Source: Lactobacillus sp. ESL0791 (GTDB taxonomy: Bacteria > Bacillota > Bacilli > Lactobacillales > Lactobacillaceae). From it: 64,000 nucleotides of DNA. Location: positions 124,001-188,000 of the forward strand of contig NZ_JAQTHU010000001.1 in assembly GCF_029433255.1 (NCBI RefSeq), in the 5' to 3' direction. A program made the translations under genes and the position numbers. Position 1 is the first letter of the stretch, and each line of letters starts with the position of its first letter. Under the pieces are notes generated by a model that was given only the letters and a program-made list of their open reading frames with translations, searched no databases and had not been told where the DNA came from. Below are positions 16,320-24,812 of the stretch, piece after piece.

Positions 16320-18956
16320 GTGTTGGAGAGCAAATATATAGAATTTAATAAAAATGATAGTGGTTTATTTGATCAAGATCCAAACCAAATAGATAAAAAA
16401 GCTGACAGATTTGTAATTCCCGATTTTTCGTTCAAACATTGGTTTTATTCGGTTAGTAATGATTGGATATATGTGATGAATAAAGATGAGAAAGATTCAC
16501 CAGATCAAGGATGGAAAATTCACTTAACCGCAGTTCCTGAAGAAGCACAGGAATTATTATACGTGGTAGCTGATTATTTGCTGACACGGGGAGTTTCATT
16601 TAAATTTGTGCCAACGGTTGTTAAACTAATTGAAAAAAATTCTAAAACTGCCGATAGAAGTTCTTCAGGCAAATTTATAACAATTTACCCACATGATGAA
16701 ACCACATTTGTACAATTACTGGATAAGTTAGATAAGTTAACGCATTTCTTTACTTCTGGGCCATATATATTGAATGATAAGCAATGGAAAGAAGGCAACG
16801 TTTTCTTTCGCTATGGTGGCTTTAAAGAAATGATATTAAAACAGAATGGTGAGAAAATTGATGCGATCAAGGATCCCAATGGTAAGCTAATTCCAGATAA
16901 AAGGGTGCCATATTATTATTTACCTGAGTTTGTCACAGAACCGGCAATTATTCAGGCTGAGGAACAGGATCAAGCATTGAATGATACGGAACTAAGTGAA
17001 TTTGACAAGTATCAAATAACTTATCCCATTACCTTTAGCAATGCTGGCGGTATTTATAAAGCAAGGATTGCCGATAAACAATGTGTTTTGAAAGAGGGGC
17101 GGCCCAAGGCCGGCCTAGATGGTAATAATAATGATGGCTTTTACCGGATCTTGTTGGAATATCGCACTTTAGTTAGATTAAAGGACAATACTTATGTGGT
17201 AAATGTTAGTAATTACTTTACAGCTTGGAAGCACAACTATCTGGTAGAAGATTTTGCTACAGGAGTAACTTTAGATGAATTTATTGCAACGAATTTTCCG
17301 TTTAATAATATAACTTGTAAGCCCGAAACAAGCAATAAGTATTTAGATAATGCAATTTTGATTATTGAAGAATTAATCAAGGCGATTAAATCAATTCATG
17401 CACAAGGGATTGCGATGGGTGATTTACAACCGGGAAATGTGATTTTTTCGGAAGCAGATCGAAAAATAACCCTAATTGACTTTGAAGAAGCTGCCAATCC
17501 CAAGTCTAAGTTTGCTTCAGGCTTGATAACTGATGGCTTTGCTAGTCGTGAAGCACAAACTTTTGGAGAGGCAGATTGGTTTGCTATTGGTAAGATTGCT
17601 TATCATTTATTTATTCCTATATCAGCAGCTAATAGCAGCCTTTCTCCCGATATAAAATCGATTTACGATGAAAGAATAAGTCTAGTATTTGGTGAAAAGG
17701 CAATTAAATTTCTAAAAAAAGTCATGTTGGAGATATCTAGGCATACGAACGTTGATGGTGCTCCTTTATTTATGGAGAAATTTTTAAAGCTTCCTGGTAA
17801 AAGACTAACCAAGAAAAATAAGCAGTACTTTATTACGGAATTGAGAAACGGAATTGCTAACCATTTGGATTTCACTAGTTCAGGTCTGATTAAGGGTAAC
17901 GTTAAACAGTATCAAGATACTACGTCAAGATATTCTGTTGAGTATGGTGCATTTGGTGGCATAATGACACTAATGCGGTCTGGTGGGATTAATGATGAAA
18001 TAGTCAGTAGCATAGAAAATTGGTTTTTACCGAATTATTCAATTATTTCATCAAATGATTTCGTTAAATCCTCGTCTTACGGACTGTTTGATGGCCTAGC
18101 GGGTATTAGTTCTGTCTTGTATGATCTGGGACAGGCGGATAAAGCGACTAAACTTTTGCAAAAAATTAATTTAGCAGATGTTGGAAATGTTTCTTTATTA
18201 AATGGTGTTTCGGGAATAGGGCTGGCATTTCTAGGAGGTTATCTCATAACAGGTAATACTGAACTTTTGCAGAGCTGTTATCAAGCTGCTGACATAGTAA
18301 AGGCTAATTTTGAAAAAAGAACAGATGTTAAGCCTGAATTAAAAGATACTGGTTTATTAAATGGGTTGGCAGGAGAAGCATTATTTCTGTATAAATTGGG
18401 AGAAAAGACACAAGCACAAAAGTTTAAAAAATTAGCTATTAATATCATTGATTACATAATTAAACATCAGCTCAAGTACGATCAGGATGGTAATTTGTTT
18501 GTGAATGATACTAGTAGAAAGGTTCATAGATTAATTCCTTATTTAAACGATGGTTCAGCAGGAATAGCGATTGTTATGCTGATTATTTATCAGGATCAGG
18601 AATCTTTTCTTACTAATAATAGAGAAAAAGTTTTACGTGATTTAATCAGTGCTACTTTTTCGGCTTCAACAGTAGAAGCTGGAATATTTGATGGTTATGC
18701 TGGATTTTTGATATTAGGCAATCTTATTAACTTAAGCTTTAAGGATGATCGGTTATTGAACTACACATTGGACGGTATGAATATGTATTTATTTTCTAAT
18801 GGCTTAGATGAAATTTATTTGTCTGGTGAACGGGGATTAAAATGTTCGATGGATGTAGCTACTGGTGCTAGCGGCTTAATTTTGGCTTTACTAGGAATAG
18901 ACACGGACAAGTGGTATTCATTTTTACCGATTCCGCTATCAGCAAAAATATTTTAA
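16320..18956 (+). CDS. Class III lanthipeptide synthetase LanKC
   Basis: This 878-residue enzyme dehydrates Ser/Thr by phosphorylation and elimination and closes (methyl)lanthionine or labionin rings. Three domains follow each other: an N-terminal lyase (~1-215), a Ser/Thr-kinase-like domain (~235-480; GGIYKARIADKQCVLK, catalytic loop AMGDLQPGNV at ~366, LIDFEEA at ~385), and a LanC-like cyclase (~530-878; FDGLAGISSVLY, LLNGVSGIG, LNDGSAGIA, FDGYAGF). The cyclase lacks the Cys-Cys-His zinc ligands of class I, II and IV enzymes, which places it in class III. Start is GTG with SD AAAGGAG. The precursor gene follows 14 bases after the stop. Confidence 0.93.
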   Translation: MLESKYIEFNKNDSGLFDQDPNQIDKKADRFVIPDFSFKHWFYSVSNDWIYVMNKDEKDSPDQGWKIHLTAVPEEAQELLYVVADYLLTRGVSFKFVPTVVKLIEKNSKTADRSSSGKFITIYPHDETTFVQLLDKLDKLTHFFTSGPYILNDKQWKEGNVFFRYGGFKEMILKQNGEKIDAIKDPNGKLIPDKRVPYYYLPEFVTEPAIIQAEEQDQALNDTELSEFDKYQITYPITFSNAGGIYKARIADKQCVLKEGRPKAGLDGNNNDGFYRILLEYRTLVRLKDNTYVVNVSNYFTAWKHNYLVEDFATGVTLDEFIATNFPFNNITCKPETSNKYLDNAILIIEELIKAIKSIHAQGIAMGDLQPGNVIFSEADRKITLIDFEEAANPKSKFASGLITDGFASREAQTFGEADWFAIGKIAYHLFIPISAANSSLSPDIKSIYDERISLVFGEKAIKFLKKVMLEISRHTNVDGAPLFMEKFLKLPGKRLTKKNKQYFITELRNGIANHLDFTSSGLIKGNVKQYQDTTSRYSVEYGAFGGIMTLMRSGGINDEIVSSIENWFLPNYSIISSNDFVKSSSYGLFDGLAGISSVLYDLGQADKATKLLQKINLADVGNVSLLNGVSGIGLAFLGGYLITGNTELLQSCYQAADIVKANFEKRTDVKPELKDTGLLNGLAGEALFLYKLGEKTQAQKFKKLAINIIDYIIKHQLKYDQDGNLFVNDTSRKVHRLIPYLNDGSAGIAIVMLIIYQDQESFLTNNREKVLRDLISATFSASTVEAGIFDGYAGFLILGNLINLSFKDDRLLNYTLDGMNMYLFSNGLDEIYLSGERGLKCSMDVATGASGLILALLGIDTDKWYSFLPIPLSAKIF

Positions 18957-18970
18957 AGGTGGTGAAAAAG

Positions 18971-19099
18971 ATGAGAAATCGAATTTTGGCTTTGCAAAAG
19001 CGTAAAGCAAGACATAATGGGTCGGCCAAGCGCCACAAAAGTAGCATAAGTCATCATTGCTATTATGTGAAAAGCAATAAGAGTATTGTTTGTAGATAA
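18971..19099 (+). CDS. Class III lanthipeptide precursor with two labionin motifs
   Basis: A 42-codon gene with SD AAGGTGGTG lies directly behind the synthetase gene. The leader carries ILALQ at residues 5-9, matching the ILxLQ recognition motif of class III leaders. The putative core holds two copies of Ser-x2-Ser-x2-Cys: SSISHHC at residues 24-30 and SNKSIVC at residues 35-41, separated by YYVK and ending with Arg. S-x2-S-x2-5-C is the motif converted to labionin or lanthionine rings. The leader is unusually basic (KRKARHNGSAKRHK). The cleavage site is not evident. An in-frame extension to 18911 overlaps the synthetase and has no SD, so I reject it. Confidence 0.9.
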   Translation: MRNRILALQKRKARHNGSAKRHKSSISHHCYYVKSNKSIVCR

Positions 19100-19224
19100 A
19101 ATACTTCAAAAGTTTTTAAAGAAGTTGATGAATGTGGAAAATTAAATTTTGAGTTTACAAATAAAAGCTTAGGAAAATTAATTAACAATTATTGTTAGAA
19201 AGTTTAAGAGGTGAGAGAATTTCT

Positions 19225-19251
19225 TTGAAAAATTTTATAATTGTGTTGTAG
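19225..19251 (+). CDS. Possible 8-codon micro-ORF behind the lanthipeptide precursor
   Basis: TTG-started MKNFIIVL has a strong SD-like AAGAGGTGAGAG about 8 bases upstream and stops exactly at the foot of a terminator. A longer in-frame reading from TTG 19192 is possible. It may be a short signal peptide, a decayed gene or chance. Nothing else is visible between 19100 and 19224. Confidence 0.25.
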   Translation: MKNFIIVL

Positions 19252-19285
19252 ATAAAGGTCTATTGTTACTTTTATCTACTTTTTC
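19248..19285 (+). terminator. Terminator of the lanthipeptide operon
   Basis: GTAGATAAA pairs with TTTATCTAC and is followed by TTTTT. It separates exporter-synthetase-precursor from the DUF4097 gene. Confidence 0.75.
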
Positions 19286-19383
19286 ATCTATGTAATATAT
19301 AGATGAATTAAGAGTATAATGTATATAAAATAATTATTATAATTCAATTGAGAATAATTATTTTTATTAGGAGTATATTTGAT

Positions 19384-20223
19384 ATGAAAAAATCTTTTAA
19401 ATTTTGGTTCACAATTATTATGACCAGCTTAACTTTGGTGCTAGTGGAGTATTTACCTAATCATAACAGTATAAATGAGGTTCATGCCCGGGCAGAAAAA
19501 GCTAGTCTGCAGAATCCGGTCAGAACTGTTCCCCTAGCTAAGTTTAATAAAATTGACATCAATGTGGCTGCGACTGATGTTCACATCCATACCGGTGATA
19601 GGTACCAAGTTAAGATAACAGATAATAAATATGCAACTATTTCAGCCGAAAATAATCAAGGAACATTAAAAATTCGCGATCACGGGCAAGGCCGTCCTTT
19701 TGGAAAAAGGGGCTGGGCAAATCGCCATTGTGCATTAGCAATTGATATTACAGTTCCTGATAAAGATTCTCTAATTGCAATTACTAGTAAGAATAATGCC
19801 GGTAATTTTAAAGTAGAAAATTTGCAGCTTCGAAAATTAGCTATTGATACTGATGCAGGGGATTGTAAATTGCTAAATATGCAAATAAAGCGGCAAGGCA
19901 GGGTAAGTACCAATGATGGAGATATTAAAATTTCCAGTTCACAACTAAATAATCTTAATTTCAAAAGTAAGGATGGCAATATTACTATTAATCATAGCAA
20001 GCTAGCGGGGAGCAATTTAGTTAAGATTAATCTTGGTAATTTCACCATGCATCAAGCGTCTAGAAAAATCAATTATCGGTTAGCAACTCGTGGAAAACTA
20101 AAATTATTTGATCACAAAAAAGATGGCGATTGTCTTAAGAAAGTACATCTTACTGAAGCGGCTCCGTGTAATAAGAATACACTTAAAGTTACAGCTTCTT
20201 ATGGTAATGTTGGTATCAATTAA
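19384..20223 (+). CDS. Membrane-anchored DUF4097-like protein, copy 1
   Basis: The 279-residue protein starts with a membrane helix or signal anchor (KKSFKFWFTIIMTSLTLVLV), followed by a repetitive beta-strand region (residues ~50-275: DINVAATDVHIHTG, YQVKITDN, AIDITVPDKDSL, NNAGNFKVENL, DAGDCKLLNMQI, KSKDGNITINHSKL). This fits the DUF4097/toast-rack beta-solenoid seen in LiaF-like and adhesin-like envelope proteins. ATG 19384 follows SD AGGAG by 10 bases. A broken paralogue lies at 21560-22379. The position next to a lanthipeptide cluster suggests envelope protection or sensing, which is inference. Confidence 0.75.
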   Translation: MKKSFKFWFTIIMTSLTLVLVEYLPNHNSINEVHARAEKASLQNPVRTVPLAKFNKIDINVAATDVHIHTGDRYQVKITDNKYATISAENNQGTLKIRDHGQGRPFGKRGWANRHCALAIDITVPDKDSLIAITSKNNAGNFKVENLQLRKLAIDTDAGDCKLLNMQIKRQGRVSTNDGDIKISSSQLNNLNFKSKDGNITINHSKLAGSNLVKINLGNFTMHQASRKINYRLATRGKLKLFDHKKDGDCLKKVHLTEAAPCNKNTLKVTASYGNVGIN

Positions 20224-20278
20224 ATATAGCAAATAGTTTAACTGAAAAATCAAAGTTAATATTACGGGGAGCATACTA

Positions 20279-21466
20279 ATGCAAAAGTATAAACGGATTT
20301 TTTATTTTATTAGCTCTCTATATGACATAAGTCTTGCCGTATGGAGCGGCACGATTTATCTCTTCATGCATCAAATTGGCTATACTTATGGCCAAATCAA
20401 TCTTTTTTTAAGCATATTTTGGTTGATTACTTTCTTCACTGAAATCCCTTCTGGCTATATTGCTGATCGGCTAGGTTATCTTAAAACGATTCAAATCAGT
20501 GGATTTATCCGAGCCGCTGGTTTATTGGTCTTGGCATTTAATGCGTGTCACCTATGGGTTTTAGTAATTAGTGGGATTTTGACGGCTTTAGGTGACTCGT
20601 TGCAGTCGGGCACATTACCGTCATGGATTGCCAACAAAGCAGTCGTTAATAAAGAAAAAAACAAATTGGGAGCAATTTACTCTTTTTATAATTTGCTATC
20701 AACACCCATTAATATGGTATTTGGCTTCATTGGCGCTCAGTTACTTGGAAATATTGATTTGAAGCTGCCATTAATAGTCGGTGCAGGTTTATTAGTTATT
20801 ACAGGGGTGATAGTGTGGCCTTTGTTGAAATATGATAGTCAGAATTTAATGCAAAAGCACCCTAAAGTACAATTTCATTTGGTAAGCGATGTAAAGACAG
20901 TTATTAAGCATGAATTGACGACTTTTAAGTTGATTTTACTATTACTACCGATTACTTTTATTTCGGCTGGACCGTTAGACCAATGGCAGTTATATTTCCA
21001 GCAGGGTAAGCAGATTAAGAGCGGTATTATTTTGCTCGCAATGGGTTTAGTTGGAATGCTGGGTTCACTGGTTTATCGTAAGCTTAGTCAAAAACCACAG
21101 CATGAATTGAGATTGATTAGTATTTGTGTTTTATTGATGACAGGTACAATTTGTCTGACTGTTGTTACCAGAAAGGCTTATTATTTGTCATTGGCGTTAT
21201 TCTTGCTTCATGACTTCTTTGGTAAGATTGAACAGATCGCGCAAGATACTTTTTTGCAAGTGACAATTGAAACGGAAACTAGGCGAGCTACGCTTATTTC
21301 TGTTAGTAACGCATTAGAAGCAGCAGTTTCAGTAGTAATTTTGGCAATTAACGGGTATTTGTCGGATCATTACGGAATTGGTACTGCTTGGATAAGTCTA
21401 GCTGTAGTTGGAATACTACTGTTTGGTTTGGCATATTTGTTTAAACGAAAAAGTAGCAGTGACTAA
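20279..21466 (+). CDS. MFS transporter between the two DUF4097 genes
   Basis: A 395-residue protein with about 12 membrane helices and the MFS loop 2-3 motif GYIADRLGYLKT. The N-terminal region (SSLYDISLAVWSGTIYLFM, FFTEIPSGYIADR) is typical of drug-efflux-like MFS proteins of Firmicutes. The substrate is unknown. SD GGGGAG stands before ATG. The setting suggests a second exporter or self-protection factor for the lanthipeptide region. Confidence 0.82.
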   Translation: MQKYKRIFYFISSLYDISLAVWSGTIYLFMHQIGYTYGQINLFLSIFWLITFFTEIPSGYIADRLGYLKTIQISGFIRAAGLLVLAFNACHLWVLVISGILTALGDSLQSGTLPSWIANKAVVNKEKNKLGAIYSFYNLLSTPINMVFGFIGAQLLGNIDLKLPLIVGAGLLVITGVIVWPLLKYDSQNLMQKHPKVQFHLVSDVKTVIKHELTTFKLILLLLPITFISAGPLDQWQLYFQQGKQIKSGIILLAMGLVGMLGSLVYRKLSQKPQHELRLISICVLLMTGTICLTVVTRKAYYLSLALFLLHDFFGKIEQIAQDTFLQVTIETETRRATLISVSNALEAAVSVVILAINGYLSDHYGIGTAWISLAVVGILLFGLAYLFKRKSSSD

Positions 21467-21559
21467 CAAGTAAAATATCTAGCGATTATAGAGCATTTGA
21501 AGATCCTAAGCTATGAAAAAAAGTAAATCGCTAGTCAACCAAGAAAACAGGAGTTCACA

Positions 21560-22379
21560 ATAAAAAAATCTTTTAAAATCGGCATCACGGCCGTAATCAT
21601 TGGCATAATTTTTCTTATTGTTGGTGGTATTAATCATGGATTGCCTGATCATTATGACAGCAAAGCTAGTAGCTATACAAAATCCACTTCAAAATCACGC
21701 ACTGTTGATACAGTTAGGTTTAATCAGGTTAGGTTAAACAATATTAAGGCAGCCGATGTCTGTATTCACACTGGCAGTAAATACCAAGTAAAAATCACGG
21801 ATAACAAAGATGCAACTATCACGGCAAAAGTTAAGCATGATGAGTTAGAAATTGGTGAACATGGAATTGGTCAGGCTTTTGGAAAAAATGGTTGGGCCAA
21901 TAGAGGTCATAAGTTTGCCATTGAAGTTACCATTCCAACCAAGGATTCATTATCTGAAATTACTGGTGAGAAAAATACAGGCAGATTTAAACTGGCTAAT
22001 CTGTCTTTACAAAAACTTGATGTTAAAACTAATGCGGGCAGCTGCAAATTAACCAATGTTCAAATAAAGCAGCAGGGTAAGATAAATGCCAATGTTAGCA
22101 AATTATCTATTTCCCGTTCAGAGTTGAATAATTTTACTTATAAAAGTCGCGTGGGCAGTGGCAGTTAACAATAGTCGATTATTTGGCAGCAACCGCTTTT
22201 CCTCTAACATAGGTAATTTTACAATGCGTCAAGCACCAACAATCAATTATGATCTTTCTACTGTTATGGGTAGTATTAAATATTTGGGCAGTCAAAAGGG
22301 AAGAAAATTTGCTAAGCATGTTGGCAGTAAAAATTCACTCAAAGTTACTACTAGAATGAGTAAAATTTCGATTAACTAG
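21560..22379 (+). pseudogene. DUF4097-like protein, copy 2, frameshifted and with an ATA start
   Basis: The reading frame begins KKSFKIGITAVIIGIIFLIVGG and parallels copy 1 throughout. The expected start codon is ATA (21560), placed after SD CAGGAG where an ATG should be. Near 22150-22160 the frame shifts: the first frame ends in KSRVGSGS, and the other frame continues AVNNSRLFGSN...GNFTMRQAPTINY, matching copy 1 (KSKDGNITINHSKL...GNFTMHQ). One missing base explains this. Both lesions suggest inactivation, but a sequencing error cannot be excluded. Confidence 0.8.
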
Positions 22380-22537
22380 TTTTCATTATTATTGAGATTA
22401 TCAAGAAAACTTTAGATTTAGTTCATGATCAACCTACATGGTGCTCACAGATAGTAAAATAATCTAAAATTTTATGATGCTATTTATACCTTGTGCTTAT
22501 ATATTCTTTTATACCTTACTTGATAAGTTGAATCAAA

Positions 22538-23425
22538 TTATCTTGTTTTTTCTTCATTTTTAATGAAATTGATAAAAGTTTTAATAACATTAGTCTGTGG
22601 AAAATTAGCAACTGAAGCCAAGTAAATATTACGATAAATTTTAGGAAATAGGGGAATTGCTACAACATTTTCTGGACGTATTTTTTTGAATACTTCTTCT
22701 GATAAAAATGAAATTGCCATATTGCTTTGTGCAATTTGAATAACTACATCTGCTTCAGAGCTTTCGCCTATTATTATTGGCTTAACATTATTTTTAACTA
22801 GTAGAGTATATAATGGCAAATATACGTTTGAATTATGAGAGATCATTAAAATTTTTTGTCCATCAAGATCTTTAGGGAAAATTTTTTCTGATGTTGCTAA
22901 TGGATGATTATTATTCATTACGCAAACAATCCTGCTTGTGTCAACAGAAAGTAAATTTAAGTTTCGTTGATATTTAGGAGGCTCGACTATGAATGCTAAA
23001 TCAATTTTATGGTTTTGAAGTTTTGTCATTAACGATACAGAGCCATCGATTAAAACTTTAATTTCTATATTAGGATAAGTTTTTTGGAATAATTTAATAT
23101 AATCTAAAACTTTCGTATAACCAAAAGGCCATAAAAGACCTACTTTTATTGATTTAGATTTTGGTAAACGAAACTTGTTTAATGATATTTTCAGCTCGTC
23201 TATATTATTTAAAATTTTTTTAGCATAATATACGAAAGATTTCCCTGCTTCAGTTATAGTTACTTCGCTCTTGGTACGAATAAATAATTTTACATTAAGT
23301 TCGTCTTCGAGCTTTTTTATTTGCTGAGAAAGGGTAGGCTGAGCAATAAAAAGCTCGTTTGCAGCTTTAGTAAAGTTTCTGGTTTCTGACAATTTGATTA
23401 CATAATATATTTGATTAATACTCAT
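22538..23425 (-). CDS. LysR-family regulator
   Basis: The 295-residue protein has an N-terminal winged helix-turn-helix (MSINQIYYVIKLSETRNFTKAANELFIAQPTLSQQIKKLE) and the two-lobed LysR effector domain (residues ~90-290). It is divergent from an FAD oxidoreductase-transporter pair, which it most likely controls. A T-N11-A box lies in the intergenic region. The effector is unknown, perhaps the organic acid carried by the transporter. Confidence 0.9.
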   Translation of the reverse strand: MSINQIYYVIKLSETRNFTKAANELFIAQPTLSQQIKKLEDELNVKLFIRTKSEVTITEAGKSFVYYAKKILNNIDELKISLNKFRLPKSKSIKVGLLWPFGYTKVLDYIKLFQKTYPNIEIKVLIDGSVSLMTKLQNHKIDLAFIVEPPKYQRNLNLLSVDTSRIVCVMNNNHPLATSEKIFPKDLDGQKILMISHNSNVYLPLYTLLVKNNVKPIIIGESSEADVVIQIAQSNMAISFLSEEVFKKIRPENVVAIPLFPKIYRNIYLASVANFPQTNVIKTFINFIKNEEKTR

Positions 23426-23447
23426 GGGGCAAATAATCCTATCTGAA

Positions 23448-23506
23448 ATAGCCTACGCCTATAAGCAGACAACTTAATATCTATTGTACATATGTAAGCG
23501 GTTTTT
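23448..23506. promoter_or_regulatory. LysR box, cre-like site and promoter before the FAD oxidoreductase gene
   Basis: ATAG-N7-CTAT (23448-23462) has the T-N11-A form of LysR operators. TGTAAGCGGTTTTT at 23493-23506 resembles a CcpA cre site in its first ten bases. Further down, TTGTAA-18-TATAAT (to ~23533) is a good promoter for the rightward genes. Confidence 0.5.
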
Positions 23507-23558
23507 GTAAAATCAAAAATGAAGACAATATAATCTTGTAAATTTTAGGAGAATATTA

Positions 23559-24812
23559 ATGAGGAAATACAGATACGATATTGTTGTAGTTGGTGGTGGA
23601 TCCGCGGGGGTCGCTGCTGCACTCGGTGCGGCGCAAGCAGGGGCTAAGACTGCAATAATTGAACGAAATGGCTTCTTTGGAGGCCAGGCAACTAATTCTT
23701 TTGTTACTTCATATTGTGGATTTTATACAAGAGGTTCAAAGCCTATTCAAGTAGTTAAAGGGATTGGTCAGAAGGTTTTAGATGGTCTGCAAGCTTATGG
23801 GCAAGATACAAAACCTACGATTTCGCCTTCTACAGGTAATGCGTCAATTAGATTTGATCCGGAAATATTGAAGCTAGTATTAGATGAATTAATGGCAAAT
23901 AGTGAAGTTGACCTATTTTTACATACATCCTTAATAGATGTTACATTAGAAGAAAAAAGGATAACTGAGCTTACTTGTTGTGATGATGAAGGACATTTCA
24001 ATATTGTGGCTAAGTCTGTTGTAGATGCATCTGGTAATGCGAATTTAATTAATTTAGCACATATTGAAACATTATGGGGTAATGAAAATGGTAAAGTACA
24101 GCAAAGTTCTCTATCATTTAGACTTGAGAATTTACCTAAAAGGTTAATATCCACGGATGACATTTCACAGGCAATTATCGCTGGAAAAAAGCAAGGAATT
24201 AAGAATTTAGAAACAGAAAAAGGAATGATTATAAAAAAGCCTAATGAAACATTTGGTTACTGTACTATTCCTAGCTTGATAATTAAGAATTTAACTGCTC
24301 AAGAAATGACTTTTGCGGAAATTAAACTTAGACAACAATGTCAAGCATATACGACAACTTTTCAACGGAATTTAGCCGGTTGTGAAAATATTAAAATTAT
24401 GGCCATTGCTCCTGCATTTGGAATTCGTGAAGCGAGAAGAATTAAAGGTGAAAAGACATTATATGGTACTAAAATTATTGAAGCGCCTAAGACCTCAGAC
24501 AGTATCGCTCGTGGAGGATGGAGTCCTGAAATTCATAAAAATTCTACTCAATTAGAATTTACTCATATTGCTGACTATGAATATTTTTCAATTCCTTTAG
24601 GTACATTAAAACTAAAAGATTATGACAATATTTGGGCTGCTGGAAGAATGATTTCGTGTGATTCTTTAGCATTAGGGTCTGTGCGAGTAATGGGCACTGG
24701 TTTTGCAACTGGACATGCAGCAGGTGTAGCTGCCGCTTTAACTTCAGGACAGAAACATTACGATATTAAAAAAATACAAAATGAATTAGTAAGGCAAGGA
24801 GCATTAATATGA
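23559..24812 (+). CDS. FAD-dependent oxidoreductase
   Basis: The 417-residue protein begins with a dinucleotide-binding fold (IVVVGGGSAGVAAALGAAQAG), followed by FGGQATNSFVTSYCGFYTRG and, near the end, a second FAD segment IWAAGRMIS...SVRVMGTGFATGHAAGVAAAL. This is the FAD_oxidored (PF12831) type. No covalent-flavin or haem motif is visible. SD TAGGAG is before ATG. Its stop overlaps the start of a dicarboxylate-type transporter (ATGA), so the pair probably imports and oxidises or reduces an organic acid; the substrate is unknown. Confidence 0.85.
   Translation: MRKYRYDIVVVGGGSAGVAAALGAAQAGAKTAIIERNGFFGGQATNSFVTSYCGFYTRGSKPIQVVKGIGQKVLDGLQAYGQDTKPTISPSTGNASIRFDPEILKLVLDELMANSEVDLFLHTSLIDVTLEEKRITELTCCDDEGHFNIVAKSVVDASGNANLINLAHIETLWGNENGKVQQSSLSFRLENLPKRLISTDDISQAIIAGKKQGIKNLETEKGMIIKKPNETFGYCTIPSLIIKNLTAQEMTFAEIKLRQQCQAYTTTFQRNLAGCENIKIMAIAPAFGIREARRIKGEKTLYGTKIIEAPKTSDSIARGGWSPEIHKNSTQLEFTHIADYEYFSIPLGTLKLKDYDNIWAAGRMISCDSLALGSVRVMGTGFATGHAAGVAAALTSGQKHYDIKKIQNELVRQGALI

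Noticed and set aside
18911..18970. Upstream extension of the lanthipeptide precursor
   Set aside because: It overlaps the end of the synthetase gene, lacks an SD, and would bury the leader motif; ATG 18971 has a good SD.
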